DNA of 64,000 nucleotides, taken from contig NZ_JARHTP010000001.1 in the NCBI RefSeq assembly GCF_029223485.1, forward strand, positions 434,001-498,000. Reading direction: 5' to 3'. The notes beneath the pieces are model-generated. The model ran no database searches. It was not told the origin of the DNA and saw only the letters and a list, made by a program, of their open reading frames with translations. The first letter of the stretch is position 1, and each line of letters begins with the position of its first letter. The position numbers were made by a program, and so were the translations under genes. This document shows positions 7,065 to 15,298 of the stretch, piece after piece. This stretch comes from Streptomyces coacervatus. GTDB taxonomy: Bacteria > Actinomycetota > Actinomycetes > Streptomycetales > Streptomycetaceae.

Positions 7065-9236
7065 ATGCACAGGACCAGATCTGTCAGGCGCATGCCGGCG
7101 ATCGGCGCGGTCGTCGCCCTCTCCGCCGGCATGCTCGTCACCCTCGCCCCCGCCGCCCACGCAGCCTCCGGCGCCACCCTCCCCTTCACCTCCGTCGAGG
7201 CCGAGTCGGCGACCACCACCGGCACCAAGATCGGCCCCGACTACACCCAGGGCACCCTCGCCTCCGAGGCCTCCGGACGCCAGGCCGTACGGCTCACCTC
7301 AGGCCAGCGCGTCGAGTTCACCGTGCCGCGCGCGTCGAACGCCGTGAACGTCGCCTACAGCGTCCCGGACGGCCAGTCCGGCTCGCTCGACGTGTACGTC
7401 AACGGCACCAAGCTCGCCAAGACGCTCCCGGTGACATCCAAGTACTCGTACATCGACACCGGTTGGATCCCCGGCGCCAAAACGCACCACTTCTTCGACA
7501 ACACCCGTCTCCTGCTCGGGCAGAGCGTGCAGGCGGGCGACAAGGTCGCCTTCGAGTCGACGGGCACCCAAGTCACCGTCGACGTCGCCGACTTCGAGCC
7601 GGTGGACGCGGCCGCCGGCCAGCCCGCCGGCTCGGTCTCGGTCACCTCCAAGGGCGCCGACCCCAGCGGCAACGGCGACTCCACGCAAGCCTTCCGGGAC
7701 GCCATCTCCGCCGCCCAAGGGGGAGTGGTCTGGATCCCGCCGGGCGACTACAAGCTGACGTCCTCGCTCAGCGGCGTGCAGAACGTCACCCTGCAGGGCG
7801 CCGGCAGCTGGTACTCGGTCGTGCACACCTCCCGCTTCATCGACCAGTCCAGCTCCTCCGGAGGCGTGCACATCAAGGACTTCGCGGTGATCGGCGAGGT
7901 CACCGAGCGCGTCGACTCCAACCCGGACAACTTCGTCAACGGCTCGCTGGGGCCCAACAGTTCGGTCTCCGGCATGTGGCTGCAGCACCTCAAGGTCGGC
8001 CTCTGGCTGATGGGCAACAACGACAACCTGGTCGTCGAGAACAACCGCATCCTCGACACCACCGCCGACGGCCTCAACCTCAACGGCAATGCCCGCGGGG
8101 TCCGCGTCCGCAACAACTTCCTGCGCAACCAGGGCGACGACGCCCTTGCGATGTGGTCGCTGTACTCGGCCGACACGAACAGCAGCTTCGAGAACAACAC
8201 CATCTCGCAGCCGAACCTCGCCAACGGCATCGCGATCTACGGCGGCACCGACATCGCCGTCAAGAACAACCTGGTCTCGGACACCAACGCCCTCGGCAGC
8301 GGCATCGCGATCTCCAACCAGAAGTTCCTCGACCCGTTCTCCCCGCTGTCCGGCACGATCACGGTCGACGGCAACACGCTCGTCCGCGCCGGCGCGATGA
8401 ACCCCAACTGGAACCACCCGATGGGCGCGCTGCGCGTCGACTCCTACGACAGCGCCATCAACGCCACGGTCGACATCACCAACACGACGGTCACCGACAG
8501 CCCGTACAGCGCCTTCGAGTTCGTCTCCGGCGGCGGGCAGGGCTACCCCGTCCGCAACGTCACCGTGGACGGCGCGACCGTCAAGAACACCGGCACGGTC
8601 GTCGTCCAGGCCGAGGCACAGGGCGCGGCCACCTTCCGCAACGTCACGGCGACGGGCGTCGGCGCCGCCGGCATCTACAACTGCCCCTACCCGGCGAGCT
8701 CGGGCACCTTCACCCTCACCGACGGCGGCGGCAACTCCGGCTGGCGCAGCACCTGGTCGGACTGCTCGACCTGGCCCCAGCCCGGCCAGGGCAACCCGGA
8801 CCCGGACCCGAGCCGCAACCTCGCCAAGGGCCGCCCGGCCACCGCGACCGGCTCCCAGGACGTCTACACCCCCGGCAAGGCGGTCGACGGTGACGCCAAC
8901 AGCTACTGGGAGTCCACCAACAACGCCTTCCCGCAGGCCTGGACGGTCGACCTGGGCTCGTCGTACGCGGTCCGGCGCCTGGTGCTGAAGCTGCCGCCGT
9001 CGTCCGCGTGGGGCGCGCGCACGCAGACCATCACCGTGCTGGGCAGCACGGACGGCTCGAACTACTCGACCGCGGTCGGCTCAGCCGACTACCGCTTCGA
9101 CCCGGCGAGCGGCAACACGGCCACCGTCTCCCTGCCCGCGAGCACGAACCTGCGCTATCTGCGTCTGTCCGTCAGCGCCAACACGGGCTGGCCCGCTGGC
9201 CAGTTCAGCGAGGTGGAGGCGTATCTGACTTCGTGA
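7065..9236 (+). CDS. Secreted GH87-type alpha-1,3-glucanase / mycodextranase with C-terminal discoidin domain
   Basis: The 723-residue product has a Sec signal peptide (about residues 1-34, ending AHA), a beta-sandwich carbohydrate-binding module (about 35-185), a right-handed parallel beta-helix (about 190-565), a short Pro/Asp-rich linker and an F5/8 type C (discoidin-like) module (about 580-723). Within the helix, TADGLNLNG (Asp335) and GDDALAMWS (Asp358, Asp359) match the acidic clusters expected of GH87 endo-alpha-1,3-glucanases and nigeran hydrolases. GAAGGGA lies before the ATG. It would cut fungal or bacterial alpha-1,3-containing glucan outside the cell, feeding the upstream importer. 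Its 3' end overlaps the convergent ABC ATPase gene by 32 bp. The family call rests on fold and motifs; another beta-helix lyase or hydrolase is the alternative. Confidence 0.75.
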   Translation: MHRTRSVRRMPAIGAVVALSAGMLVTLAPAAHAASGATLPFTSVEAESATTTGTKIGPDYTQGTLASEASGRQAVRLTSGQRVEFTVPRASNAVNVAYSVPDGQSGSLDVYVNGTKLAKTLPVTSKYSYIDTGWIPGAKTHHFFDNTRLLLGQSVQAGDKVAFESTGTQVTVDVADFEPVDAAAGQPAGSVSVTSKGADPSGNGDSTQAFRDAISAAQGGVVWIPPGDYKLTSSLSGVQNVTLQGAGSWYSVVHTSRFIDQSSSSGGVHIKDFAVIGEVTERVDSNPDNFVNGSLGPNSSVSGMWLQHLKVGLWLMGNNDNLVVENNRILDTTADGLNLNGNARGVRVRNNFLRNQGDDALAMWSLYSADTNSSFENNTISQPNLANGIAIYGGTDIAVKNNLVSDTNALGSGIAISNQKFLDPFSPLSGTITVDGNTLVRAGAMNPNWNHPMGALRVDSYDSAINATVDITNTTVTDSPYSAFEFVSGGGQGYPVRNVTVDGATVKNTGTVVVQAEAQGAATFRNVTATGVGAAGIYNCPYPASSGTFTLTDGGGNSGWRSTWSDCSTWPQPGQGNPDPDPSRNLAKGRPATATGSQDVYTPGKAVDGDANSYWESTNNAFPQAWTVDLGSSYAVRRLVLKLPPSSAWGARTQTITVLGSTDGSNYSTAVGSADYRFDPASGNTATVSLPASTNLRYLRLSVSANTGWPAGQFSEVEAYLTS

Positions 9237-10017
9237 CCGCGTCCTGCTCGTCCCCGCGCTTCGCCGCCTGGATCTGCTCGTACACATGGGTCCGCAGCTC
9301 GGCGAAGCGCGGGGCCACCCGTGTGTGCAACTGGTCGCGCTCGTCGGGCAGATCGACCTTCAGCTGTTCCTGCACGACGGTGGGGGAGGCGGACAGCACG
9401 ACGACCCGCTCGCCGAGGTACACGGCCTCGTCGATGTCGTGCGTGACGAACAGGATCGTCATCCCGCGCTCCCGCCACAGCCGCCGTACCAGGTCCTCCA
9501 GGTCGGCTCGTGTCTGTGCGTCGACCGCCGCGAACGGCTCATCCATCAGCAGGATGTCGGGCTCGTACGCCAGCGCCCGCGCGATGGCGACGCGCTGCTG
9601 CATACCGCCGGACAGCTGCCACGGGTATGCGCCGACCGCGTCCGAGAGGCCGACGGACTCCAGTGCGTCCGCGACGAGCTCCTTGCGGCGGGATGTGCTC
9701 AAGTCCTTCTGCTTCAGGGGGAGTTCGACGTTCTCGCCCACCCGCATCCACGGGAACAGACTGCGCCCGTACTCCTGGAAGACGAACGCCATCCCGGGCG
9801 GCGGTCCGCTCACCGGCTTTCCCGCGAGCAGTACTTGGCCCGACGTCGGCGCGAGCAGTCCGCCCACGCACTTCAGCAGGGTCGTCTTGCCGCAGCCCGA
9901 CGGGCCGACCAGACAGACCAGTTCGCCGGCCTCGACCGTGAAGGTGAGGTCGCGCACCGCCTCCACGCGGCGGCCGGACTGCTCGTAGACCTTCCGCAGG
10001 CCGTGTACGTCGAGCAT
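9205..10017 (-). CDS. ABC transporter ATP-binding protein, nitrate/sulfonate/taurine type
   Basis: This 270-residue ATPase has Walker A GPSGCGKTT (residues 38-46), a Q-loop in FVFQEYG, the signature LSGGMQQR (about 141) and Walker B ILLMDEPFAAVD. It is of the SsuB/TauB/NrtD class that energises NMT1-type importers. The ATG at 10017 lies 20 nt after the preceding permease stop, so it is the last gene of the binding protein-permease-permease-ATPase operon. Its 3' end runs into the convergent glucanase gene. Confidence 0.9.
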   Translation of the reverse strand: MLDVHGLRKVYEQSGRRVEAVRDLTFTVEAGELVCLVGPSGCGKTTLLKCVGGLLAPTSGQVLLAGKPVSGPPPGMAFVFQEYGRSLFPWMRVGENVELPLKQKDLSTSRRKELVADALESVGLSDAVGAYPWQLSGGMQQRVAIARALAYEPDILLMDEPFAAVDAQTRADLEDLVRRLWRERGMTILFVTHDIDEAVYLGERVVVLSASPTVVQEQLKVDLPDERDQLHTRVAPRFAELRTHVYEQIQAAKRGDEQDAVTKSDTPPPR

Positions 10018-10037
10018 GGACCGCCCTTTCGCGAGGT

Positions 10038-10817
10038 TCACGTGGACCTTCGGGTGGACGCGCGCAGGCCGTGGTACCAGCCGAGCACCCGGCGCTCGAC
10101 GAGCTGGAACACGACGGAGAGCAGGAAACCGAGCAGGCCGAGGACGAGGATCCCCGTCCACATGTCGGGGACGGCGAAGCTGCGCTGGAACTGGACGACG
10201 GTGAAGCCGATGCCGTTGCTGGCCGCGATCATCTCGCTGATGACCATCAGGATGATGCCGATGGAGAGGGCCTGGCGCAGGCCCGCGAAGATCTGCGGAC
10301 TCGCCGAGCGCAGGACCAGGTTGCGCAGCCGGGCGAGGCCGGTGATGCCGTAGGAGCGGGCCGTCTCCAGCATCACCGGGTCGACCGCGCGCACGCCCTC
10401 GACCGTGTTGAGCAGGATCGGCCAGACACAACCGCTCGCGATCACGACGATCTTCATCGTGTCGCCGATGCCCGCGAACAGCATGATGACCGGGACGAGG
10501 ACGGGCGGCGGCACCGCCCGCAGAAACTCCAGGACCGGTTCGCACACCGCGCGCACCCGCCGGTAGGAGCCGATGAGCGTGCCGAGCGCGATGCCGGCGA
10601 CGGCCGCCGCCGCAAAGCCGGCCGTGAGCCGGAGCAGGCTCGGGACCACGTCCGTGCGCAGGCGTTCGCCGGTCCAGACGTCCGGGAAGGTCTTCAGGAT
10701 CGTCCGCAGGGGAGGCCAGAACGGGTCCGTGCTGCCGTCGGACCCGGCCCACCACACGGCGACCAGCACCGCGGGCAGCGCGACCACGAACAGCAGCCGC
10801 AGCAGCAGACGCCTCAC
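10038..10817 (-). CDS. ABC transporter permease, SsuC/TauC type
   Basis: The 259-residue membrane protein has the BPD_transp_1 fold, with the loop VDPVMLETARSYGITGLARLRNLVLRSA. The GTG start at 10817 overlaps the upstream permease stop in GTGA and has GGAGGTGG before it. Two different permeases in one cassette suggest a heterodimeric channel, less common than the homodimer of the classical taurine system. Confidence 0.88.
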   Translation of the reverse strand: MRRLLLRLLFVVALPAVLVAVWWAGSDGSTDPFWPPLRTILKTFPDVWTGERLRTDVVPSLLRLTAGFAAAAVAGIALGTLIGSYRRVRAVCEPVLEFLRAVPPPVLVPVIMLFAGIGDTMKIVVIASGCVWPILLNTVEGVRAVDPVMLETARSYGITGLARLRNLVLRSASPQIFAGLRQALSIGIILMVISEMIAASNGIGFTVVQFQRSFAVPDMWTGILVLGLLGFLLSVVFQLVERRVLGWYHGLRASTRRST

Positions 10818-11587
10818 ACCGCCACCTCCCCGCGCACCGACTGGTGCCACACCAGAGCCCGCCGCTCCACCGCACGCGCGCCCACGTTGATGAGCAGCCC
10901 CAGCAGCCCGGCGACCACGACGAGCGCATACATCTCCGGCACGGCCTGGGAGGTCTGCGCGACCGCGATCCGCGCGCCCAACCCCGGTGCGCCGATGACG
11001 AGTTCGGCGGTGATGGCGAGGATCAGCGCCACCGCCGCGGCGAGCCGCACACCCGTCATGACGTACGGCAGTGCCGTCGGCCACAGCACATGGCGGACCC
11101 GGGCCCAGGTGCCGAGACCGTACGACCGCGCCGTCTCCTCGGCGACCGGGTCGACGTCCTGGACGCCGTAAAGGGTCTGGATGAGGACCTGCCAGAAGGA
11201 CGCGTACACCACCAGCAGGAGCACGGAGCGGAGTTCGGAGCCGTAGAGGAGCACCGCCAGGGGAATCAGGGCGACCGAGGGAATCGGGCGCAGGAACTCG
11301 ATCGTCGAGGCCGTCGCCTCGCGCAGATACGGCACGATCGAGATCAGCACGCCGACGACGACACCCGCGCCGACCGCGATGGCGAGGCCGATCGCCCAGC
11401 CGGTGAGGGTGTCGCCGAGCGCCGACCAGAAGGCGCCGTCGGCGAGTTCGTCCCCGAGGGCGGAGGCGATACGGCTGGTCGGCGGGAAGTAGGCCTCCTT
11501 GACGAGGCCGAGCCGCGGCACCGCCTCGCCCAGGGCGAGGAAGGCCGCGAGTCCGGCCGCACCGAGGGCGGCGTTCGCACCCCTCAC
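10814..11587 (-). CDS. ABC transporter permease, SsuC/TauC type (second subunit)
   Basis: This 257-residue membrane protein is a paralogue of the next permease, with the matching cytoplasmic loop VDPVAEETARSYGLGTWARVRHVLWPTA. It starts at GTG 11587, overlapping the binding-protein stop by 4 nt (GTGA), and its own stop overlaps the downstream permease start in the same way. Translational coupling along the cassette should keep the subunits in balance. Confidence 0.88.
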   Translation of the reverse strand: MRGANAALGAAGLAAFLALGEAVPRLGLVKEAYFPPTSRIASALGDELADGAFWSALGDTLTGWAIGLAIAVGAGVVVGVLISIVPYLREATASTIEFLRPIPSVALIPLAVLLYGSELRSVLLLVVYASFWQVLIQTLYGVQDVDPVAEETARSYGLGTWARVRHVLWPTALPYVMTGVRLAAAVALILAITAELVIGAPGLGARIAVAQTSQAVPEMYALVVVAGLLGLLINVGARAVERRALVWHQSVRGEVAV

Positions 11588-12552
11588 GGCAGCAGCGTGT
11601 CGAGGTCGGGCGCCTTCTTGAAGAAGCCGAACTCCTGGCCGAGCTTGGCCTGTGTCTCGATCGAGGCGCGGTTCGCGCCGGCCGGCCACTTCGGCAGGGT
11701 CACCTTGGCCAGCACCGACGCCGGGACCTTGGTGTACGTGGCGACGATCTGGCGTACCTCGTCGGGGTGGGCGTCCGCGTAGGCGAGGGACTCGGCGGTG
11801 GCCGTCCGGAACTTCTTCACCACGGCCGGGTTCTTCTGCGCGTACTGCGTCGACGTGAAGTACATGGCGACGGTGAGGTCCGGCGCCACGTCGACCAGCG
11901 GCGAGGAGATCTCCCGGCCGCCCTGGTCCTTGATGGTGGTGAGCGCGGGTTCCACGGCCATCGCGGCGTCGACCTGTCCCTTGTCCAGCGCGACCGGCAT
12001 CTGGTCGAAGGGGATCTCGACGAACTTCACCTTGTCCGGGTCGCCGCCCGCCTTCTTCACCGACTCCCGGACCGACAACTCGACCACGTTCTTGAGGGTG
12101 TTGACGGCGACCTTCTTGCCCTCCAGGTCCTTCGCCGACTTGATGGAGCTGTCCTTCTTCACCAGCGTTGCGCCGAAGTCCTTGCCCTGCACCCCTGTTG
12201 AGGCGACCCCATTCGAAATCGCCTTCAGGGAGACGCCGTTGGACTGGGCGAGCATCAGGGAGAACACGTTGGAGAAGCCGAACTGATACTGCCCGGAAGC
12301 CACCGCGGGCACGATGGCGGCCCCGCCCGCCGCCAGTGTCGGTGACAGCTTCAGCCCCTGCTTCTCGTAGAAGCCCTTCTTCTCGCCGAGATAGAGGGGC
12401 GCGACATCGACGATCGGGATGAGCCCTACCTTGACCGTGGTGATGCCCCCGGACGACGTGCTCCCGCTCGACGAGCCGCCACCCGACGAGCCACAGGCCG
12501 TCGCGGCGAGCAACAAGGCGCCGGTGGTGAGACCGGCGAGCAGACGACGCAT
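11584..12552 (-). CDS. NMT1/SsuA-type solute-binding lipoprotein
   Basis: The 322-residue protein has a lipoprotein signal (lipobox at Cys20, AATAC), a Gly/Ser-rich tether and an NMT1/THI5-like binding domain (VGLIPIVDVAPLYLGEKKGFYEKQGL). GGAGGAG precedes the ATG at 12552. Relatives bind sulfonates, nitrate, thiamine precursors or aromatic acids. Because the same strand upstream encodes a Rieske oxygenase and its reductase, a small aromatic acid (methoxybenzoate-like) is the favoured substrate, but a sulfonate cannot be excluded. A 160-nt gap separates it from the reductase gene and may hold a second promoter. Confidence 0.88.
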   Translation of the reverse strand: MRRLLAGLTTGALLLAATACGSSGGGSSSGSTSSGGITTVKVGLIPIVDVAPLYLGEKKGFYEKQGLKLSPTLAAGGAAIVPAVASGQYQFGFSNVFSLMLAQSNGVSLKAISNGVASTGVQGKDFGATLVKKDSSIKSAKDLEGKKVAVNTLKNVVELSVRESVKKAGGDPDKVKFVEIPFDQMPVALDKGQVDAAMAVEPALTTIKDQGGREISSPLVDVAPDLTVAMYFTSTQYAQKNPAVVKKFRTATAESLAYADAHPDEVRQIVATYTKVPASVLAKVTLPKWPAGANRASIETQAKLGQEFGFFKKAPDLDTLLP

Positions 12553-12712
12553 GGCTCCTCCTGTGCAGACAACGGTGTTCCGACAGGCTGTGCGCGCACC
12601 GCACAGTAATGCCCAACTGGCGTGCACGGAACCTAGAGCCACGCGTCCTGCGCGGTCAATGGCTCGGCTGACGAAATTGTTGACACTTTGGCGGAGCCCT
12701 GCGGCCGACGCG

Positions 12713-13648
12713 TCAGAGGTCGAGGACGAGCCTCCCTCCGCGGCAGCGGGACACACAGATCATCATGGTCTCCCCGCTCTCCCGCTCCTCGTCGGTGAGC
12801 ACCGAGTCCCGGTGGTCCGGGGTGCCTTCGAGGACGTCGGTCTCGCAGGTGCCGCAGGTGCCCTCGGTGCAGGAGAACAGCACCTCGACACCGGCGGCGC
12901 GCACGGCGTCGAGCACGGAGACGTCCGGCGCGACCGTCACCGTACGGCCGCTCTGCGCCAGCTCGACCTCGAACTCGCTGCTCTCGCCGACCTGTTGGGC
13001 CTTCGGCGAGAACCGCTCGACCCGCAGCCGCTCGGCCGGGCAGCGCTCCTCGACCGCGTCCAGCAGCGGCCCTGGACCGCAGCAGTACACCAGCGTGCCG
13101 TCGGGGATGTCGTCCAGCACGGAAGCAAGGTCCAGCAGTCCGGTCTCGTCCTGCGGGGCGACGGTCACCCGGTCGCCGTACCGCCCCAACTCCCCAGTAA
13201 ATGCTATGGAGTTGCGGGTGCGACCGCCGTACAGCAGCGTCCACTCCGCGCCGGCTGCCTCCGCCGCGGCCAGCATCGGCAGGATCGGCGTGATGCCGAT
13301 ACCGCCGGCGATGAACCGGTAGCGAGGCGCGGACTCCAACCGGAAATGGTTGCGCGGCCCGCGCACCCGCACTTTGTCGCCCTGCCCCAACTGCTCGTGC
13401 ACATGCGCGGATCCGCCCCGCCCGTCGGGCTCGCGCAGCACGGCGATCCGCCACACGGACCGGTCCGCCGGGTCGCCGCACAGCGAGTACTGCCGCTCCA
13501 GCTCCGGCCCGAGCACGACGTCGACATGGGCGCCCGGCTCCCAGGCCGGCAGGTCCTCGCCGAGCGGATGGCGCAGGGTGAGGGCGAGCACGCCGTCGGC
13601 CGCGAACTCGCGGCGGTCGACGACGAGTTCGGCTTCGTACACGGTCAT
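12713..13648 (-). CDS. Oxygenase reductase, phthalate dioxygenase reductase / VanB type
   Basis: This 311-residue protein reads FMN-binding domain (RQYSLCGDP), NAD-binding domain (FIAGGIGITPILPM and YCCGPGPLLDAV), then a C-terminal plant-type [2Fe-2S] ferredoxin (SCTEGTCGTCETDVLEG). It transfers electrons from NADH to the Rieske oxygenase encoded two genes upstream. The ATG at 13648 overlaps the stop of the small Cys/His protein (ATGA) and AAGGAAA lies before it. Order and domains match VanB-type reductases of O-demethylases. Confidence 0.92.
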   Translation of the reverse strand: MTVYEAELVVDRREFAADGVLALTLRHPLGEDLPAWEPGAHVDVVLGPELERQYSLCGDPADRSVWRIAVLREPDGRGGSAHVHEQLGQGDKVRVRGPRNHFRLESAPRYRFIAGGIGITPILPMLAAAEAAGAEWTLLYGGRTRNSIAFTGELGRYGDRVTVAPQDETGLLDLASVLDDIPDGTLVYCCGPGPLLDAVEERCPAERLRVERFSPKAQQVGESSEFEVELAQSGRTVTVAPDVSVLDAVRAAGVEVLFSCTEGTCGTCETDVLEGTPDHRDSVLTDEERESGETMMICVSRCRGGRLVLDL

Positions 13649-13827
13649 GAGCTGTTTCCTTGGGGCGCGCTGGGGGAGTGTCCTTCGGGGTGGGCGAGCA
13701 TCCACTCCCACATCTCGATCGGATCCTGGGCGCTGTGCTCGGCGCCGCAGTGACAGGTGCCGTGCAGGACGTCGGTGCCCGGCAGCCAGTCGATGCGGTA
13801 GATCTCGCCGGTGGGGCTGCTGCTCAC
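13645..13827 (-). CDS. Small Cys/His-rich protein between Rieske oxygenase and reductase
   Basis: The 60-residue protein starts at GTG 13827 inside the oxygenase stop (GTGA) and stops inside the reductase start (ATGA), so it is translationally coupled on both sides and is almost certainly expressed. It contains GTCHCGAEHSA (Cys25, Cys27, His31) and later His46 and His50, a plausible metal-binding set, with a conserved-looking tryptophan-rich stretch MWEWMLAHPEGH. I do not recognise its family. It may be a metal-binding chaperone or an accessory subunit for the oxygenase, which is inference from position only. Confidence 0.7.
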   Translation of the reverse strand: MSSSPTGEIYRIDWLPGTDVLHGTCHCGAEHSAQDPIEMWEWMLAHPEGHSPSAPQGNSS

Positions 13828-14897
13828 AGGACCTTCTCCACGGGCTTGTCGCCCTCCTCGACCAGACGGGCGAGGATACGGCGGGCGGCCAGGCCGCCGG
13901 TGTCGATGTTGATGCTCAGCTCCTGGTAACCGGTGCGTTCGGTGCCGAGCGTCTTGTACAGCAGGTTGAGCGCGACCACGTCCTGCATGACCACGGTGTG
14001 GTTGTTGCTCCGCATGAACTCGGTGACCTCGGTGTCCTGCGTCGCCCAGTCGCGCGAGACGGCCCAGAAGTCGTACACCTTGCCGTCCGTCGACGGCGTG
14101 ATCGCGTACGTGATCTCGGTGTGGAAGCCGTTCGGGTCACTGCCGTCCGCCTCCGGCAGGACGCCGACCGGCGCGATCCGGCTGTGCAGCAGATACAGGC
14201 AGGGCGCGTGGTACTCGATGTCCTGCCAGCGTGTGATCCGGCCCTGGATGCCGGTGGAGTTGGCGTAGAACGGCGGGCACTCGGCGTCGTCCATGTGCCG
14301 GCTGACCCGCACGATGCCGGCGCCCTCGTCGACCTCGGTGGTGATCGGCGTCTCGGCGACCTCGGGGGTGCCGATGTAGCCGCCGTGCAGATACGTCTCG
14401 TGGGAGAGGTCGAGGAGGTTGTCGACGAGCAGCCCGTAGTCGGCGTCGATCGGCTCCATGCCGCGGACGGTGACCCAGCCGGGCGCGTCGAGGTGCCGGG
14501 CCCGCGGAATGGTGTCGGCGTCCGCGAGCGCCGGGTCGCCGATCCACACCCACACCAGGGAGTCCTGCTCGACCACGGGGTAGGAGGCGACACGGGCGGT
14601 GCGGGGTATGCGCTTCTGCCCCGGCACGTACACGCACGTACCGGTCGTGTCGTACGTGAACCCGTGGTACCCGCACACGAGTTTGTCGCCGTCGAGCCGG
14701 CTGGGCTTCTCGTGCAGCGGGAACCGGCGGTGCACACAGCGGTCGGCGAGCGCGACCGGCGTGCCGTCCTCCTCGGTCCGGTAGAAGACGAGGGGCTCGC
14801 CGAGGATCGTACGACCGAGAAGCTCCTCGCGGCCGACCTCATGGCTGTAGGCGGCGACGTACCACTGGTTTCTGGCAAAAGCGGTGATGTGCGGCAT
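13824..14897 (-). CDS. Rieske non-heme iron oxygenase, VanA-like O-demethylase / ring hydroxylase
   Basis: This 357-residue oxygenase has the Rieske ligands Cys54-x-His56 and Cys75-x2-His78 and the mononuclear iron site Asp163, His166, His171 in LLDLSHETYLHGG. Overall length and the N-terminal FARNQWYVAAYSHEV segment match vanillate O-demethylase-type enzymes. The ATG at 14897 is preceded by GGGA. It is the first gene of the operon and, with the reductase and the importer downstream, suggests uptake and demethylation or hydroxylation of a small aromatic acid. The promoter should lie in the long gap to its right. Confidence 0.88.
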   Translation of the reverse strand: MPHITAFARNQWYVAAYSHEVGREELLGRTILGEPLVFYRTEEDGTPVALADRCVHRRFPLHEKPSRLDGDKLVCGYHGFTYDTTGTCVYVPGQKRIPRTARVASYPVVEQDSLVWVWIGDPALADADTIPRARHLDAPGWVTVRGMEPIDADYGLLVDNLLDLSHETYLHGGYIGTPEVAETPITTEVDEGAGIVRVSRHMDDAECPPFYANSTGIQGRITRWQDIEYHAPCLYLLHSRIAPVGVLPEADGSDPNGFHTEITYAITPSTDGKVYDFWAVSRDWATQDTEVTEFMRSNNHTVVMQDVVALNLLYKTLGTERTGYQELSINIDTGGLAARRILARLVEEGDKPVEKVL

Positions 14898-15276
14898 GGC
14901 AGTTCCCGTCCCTGTCGGCGGGGCTCCGGCGCCCCGCGTGCCGTGGTTGGAATCAGGGTCGTGAGGCTTGTATCGGTTCGGCAAGGCGGCTTCTGCCAGG
15001 CGGAAGGACTTCTGTAAAGAGGCTGGTCAGAGCCCTGTTCTGTCAGCCCCCAGTCGCCAGAGTAGGTAGCCCGGGTGGTGCTGCTGTTCGGTTCGCGCTT
15101 GGGTTAGCCGGAGAGGGCGACGGCGAGTGCGACTACTCACTGCGTAGCGTTAATCGCCCAAACATGTCCACTTAATTGCAAATGTGATACCCGTCTGTTG
15201 ATGGATGCTCGGTACAGCGGCAAGAATCAGCATCATTGCAGGTCAACTACTGATCGTTTTGGAGTCTGGGGCCCTC

Positions 15277-15298
15277 GGGTCGAATCCGGGTCGAATCC
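15277..15298. repeat. Tandem 11-mer GGGTCGAATCC, with a near copy at 16749-16767
   Basis: GGGTCGAATCC occurs twice head to tail at 15277-15287 and 15288-15298. The 19-nt core GGTCGAATCCGGGTCGAAT recurs at 16749-16767. A second shared word, TTGCAGGTCAAC, lies near each copy (about 15237 and 16799) but on opposite sides. The word resembles a tRNA T-arm, yet no tRNA cloverleaf can be drawn around it. It may mark the ends of a decayed mobile element. Confidence 0.45.

Noticed and set aside
15277..15298. tRNA-like T-arm word GGGTCGAATCC
   Set aside because: No acceptor, D or anticodon stems can be built around either copy, and the tandem repetition is unlike a tRNA gene.
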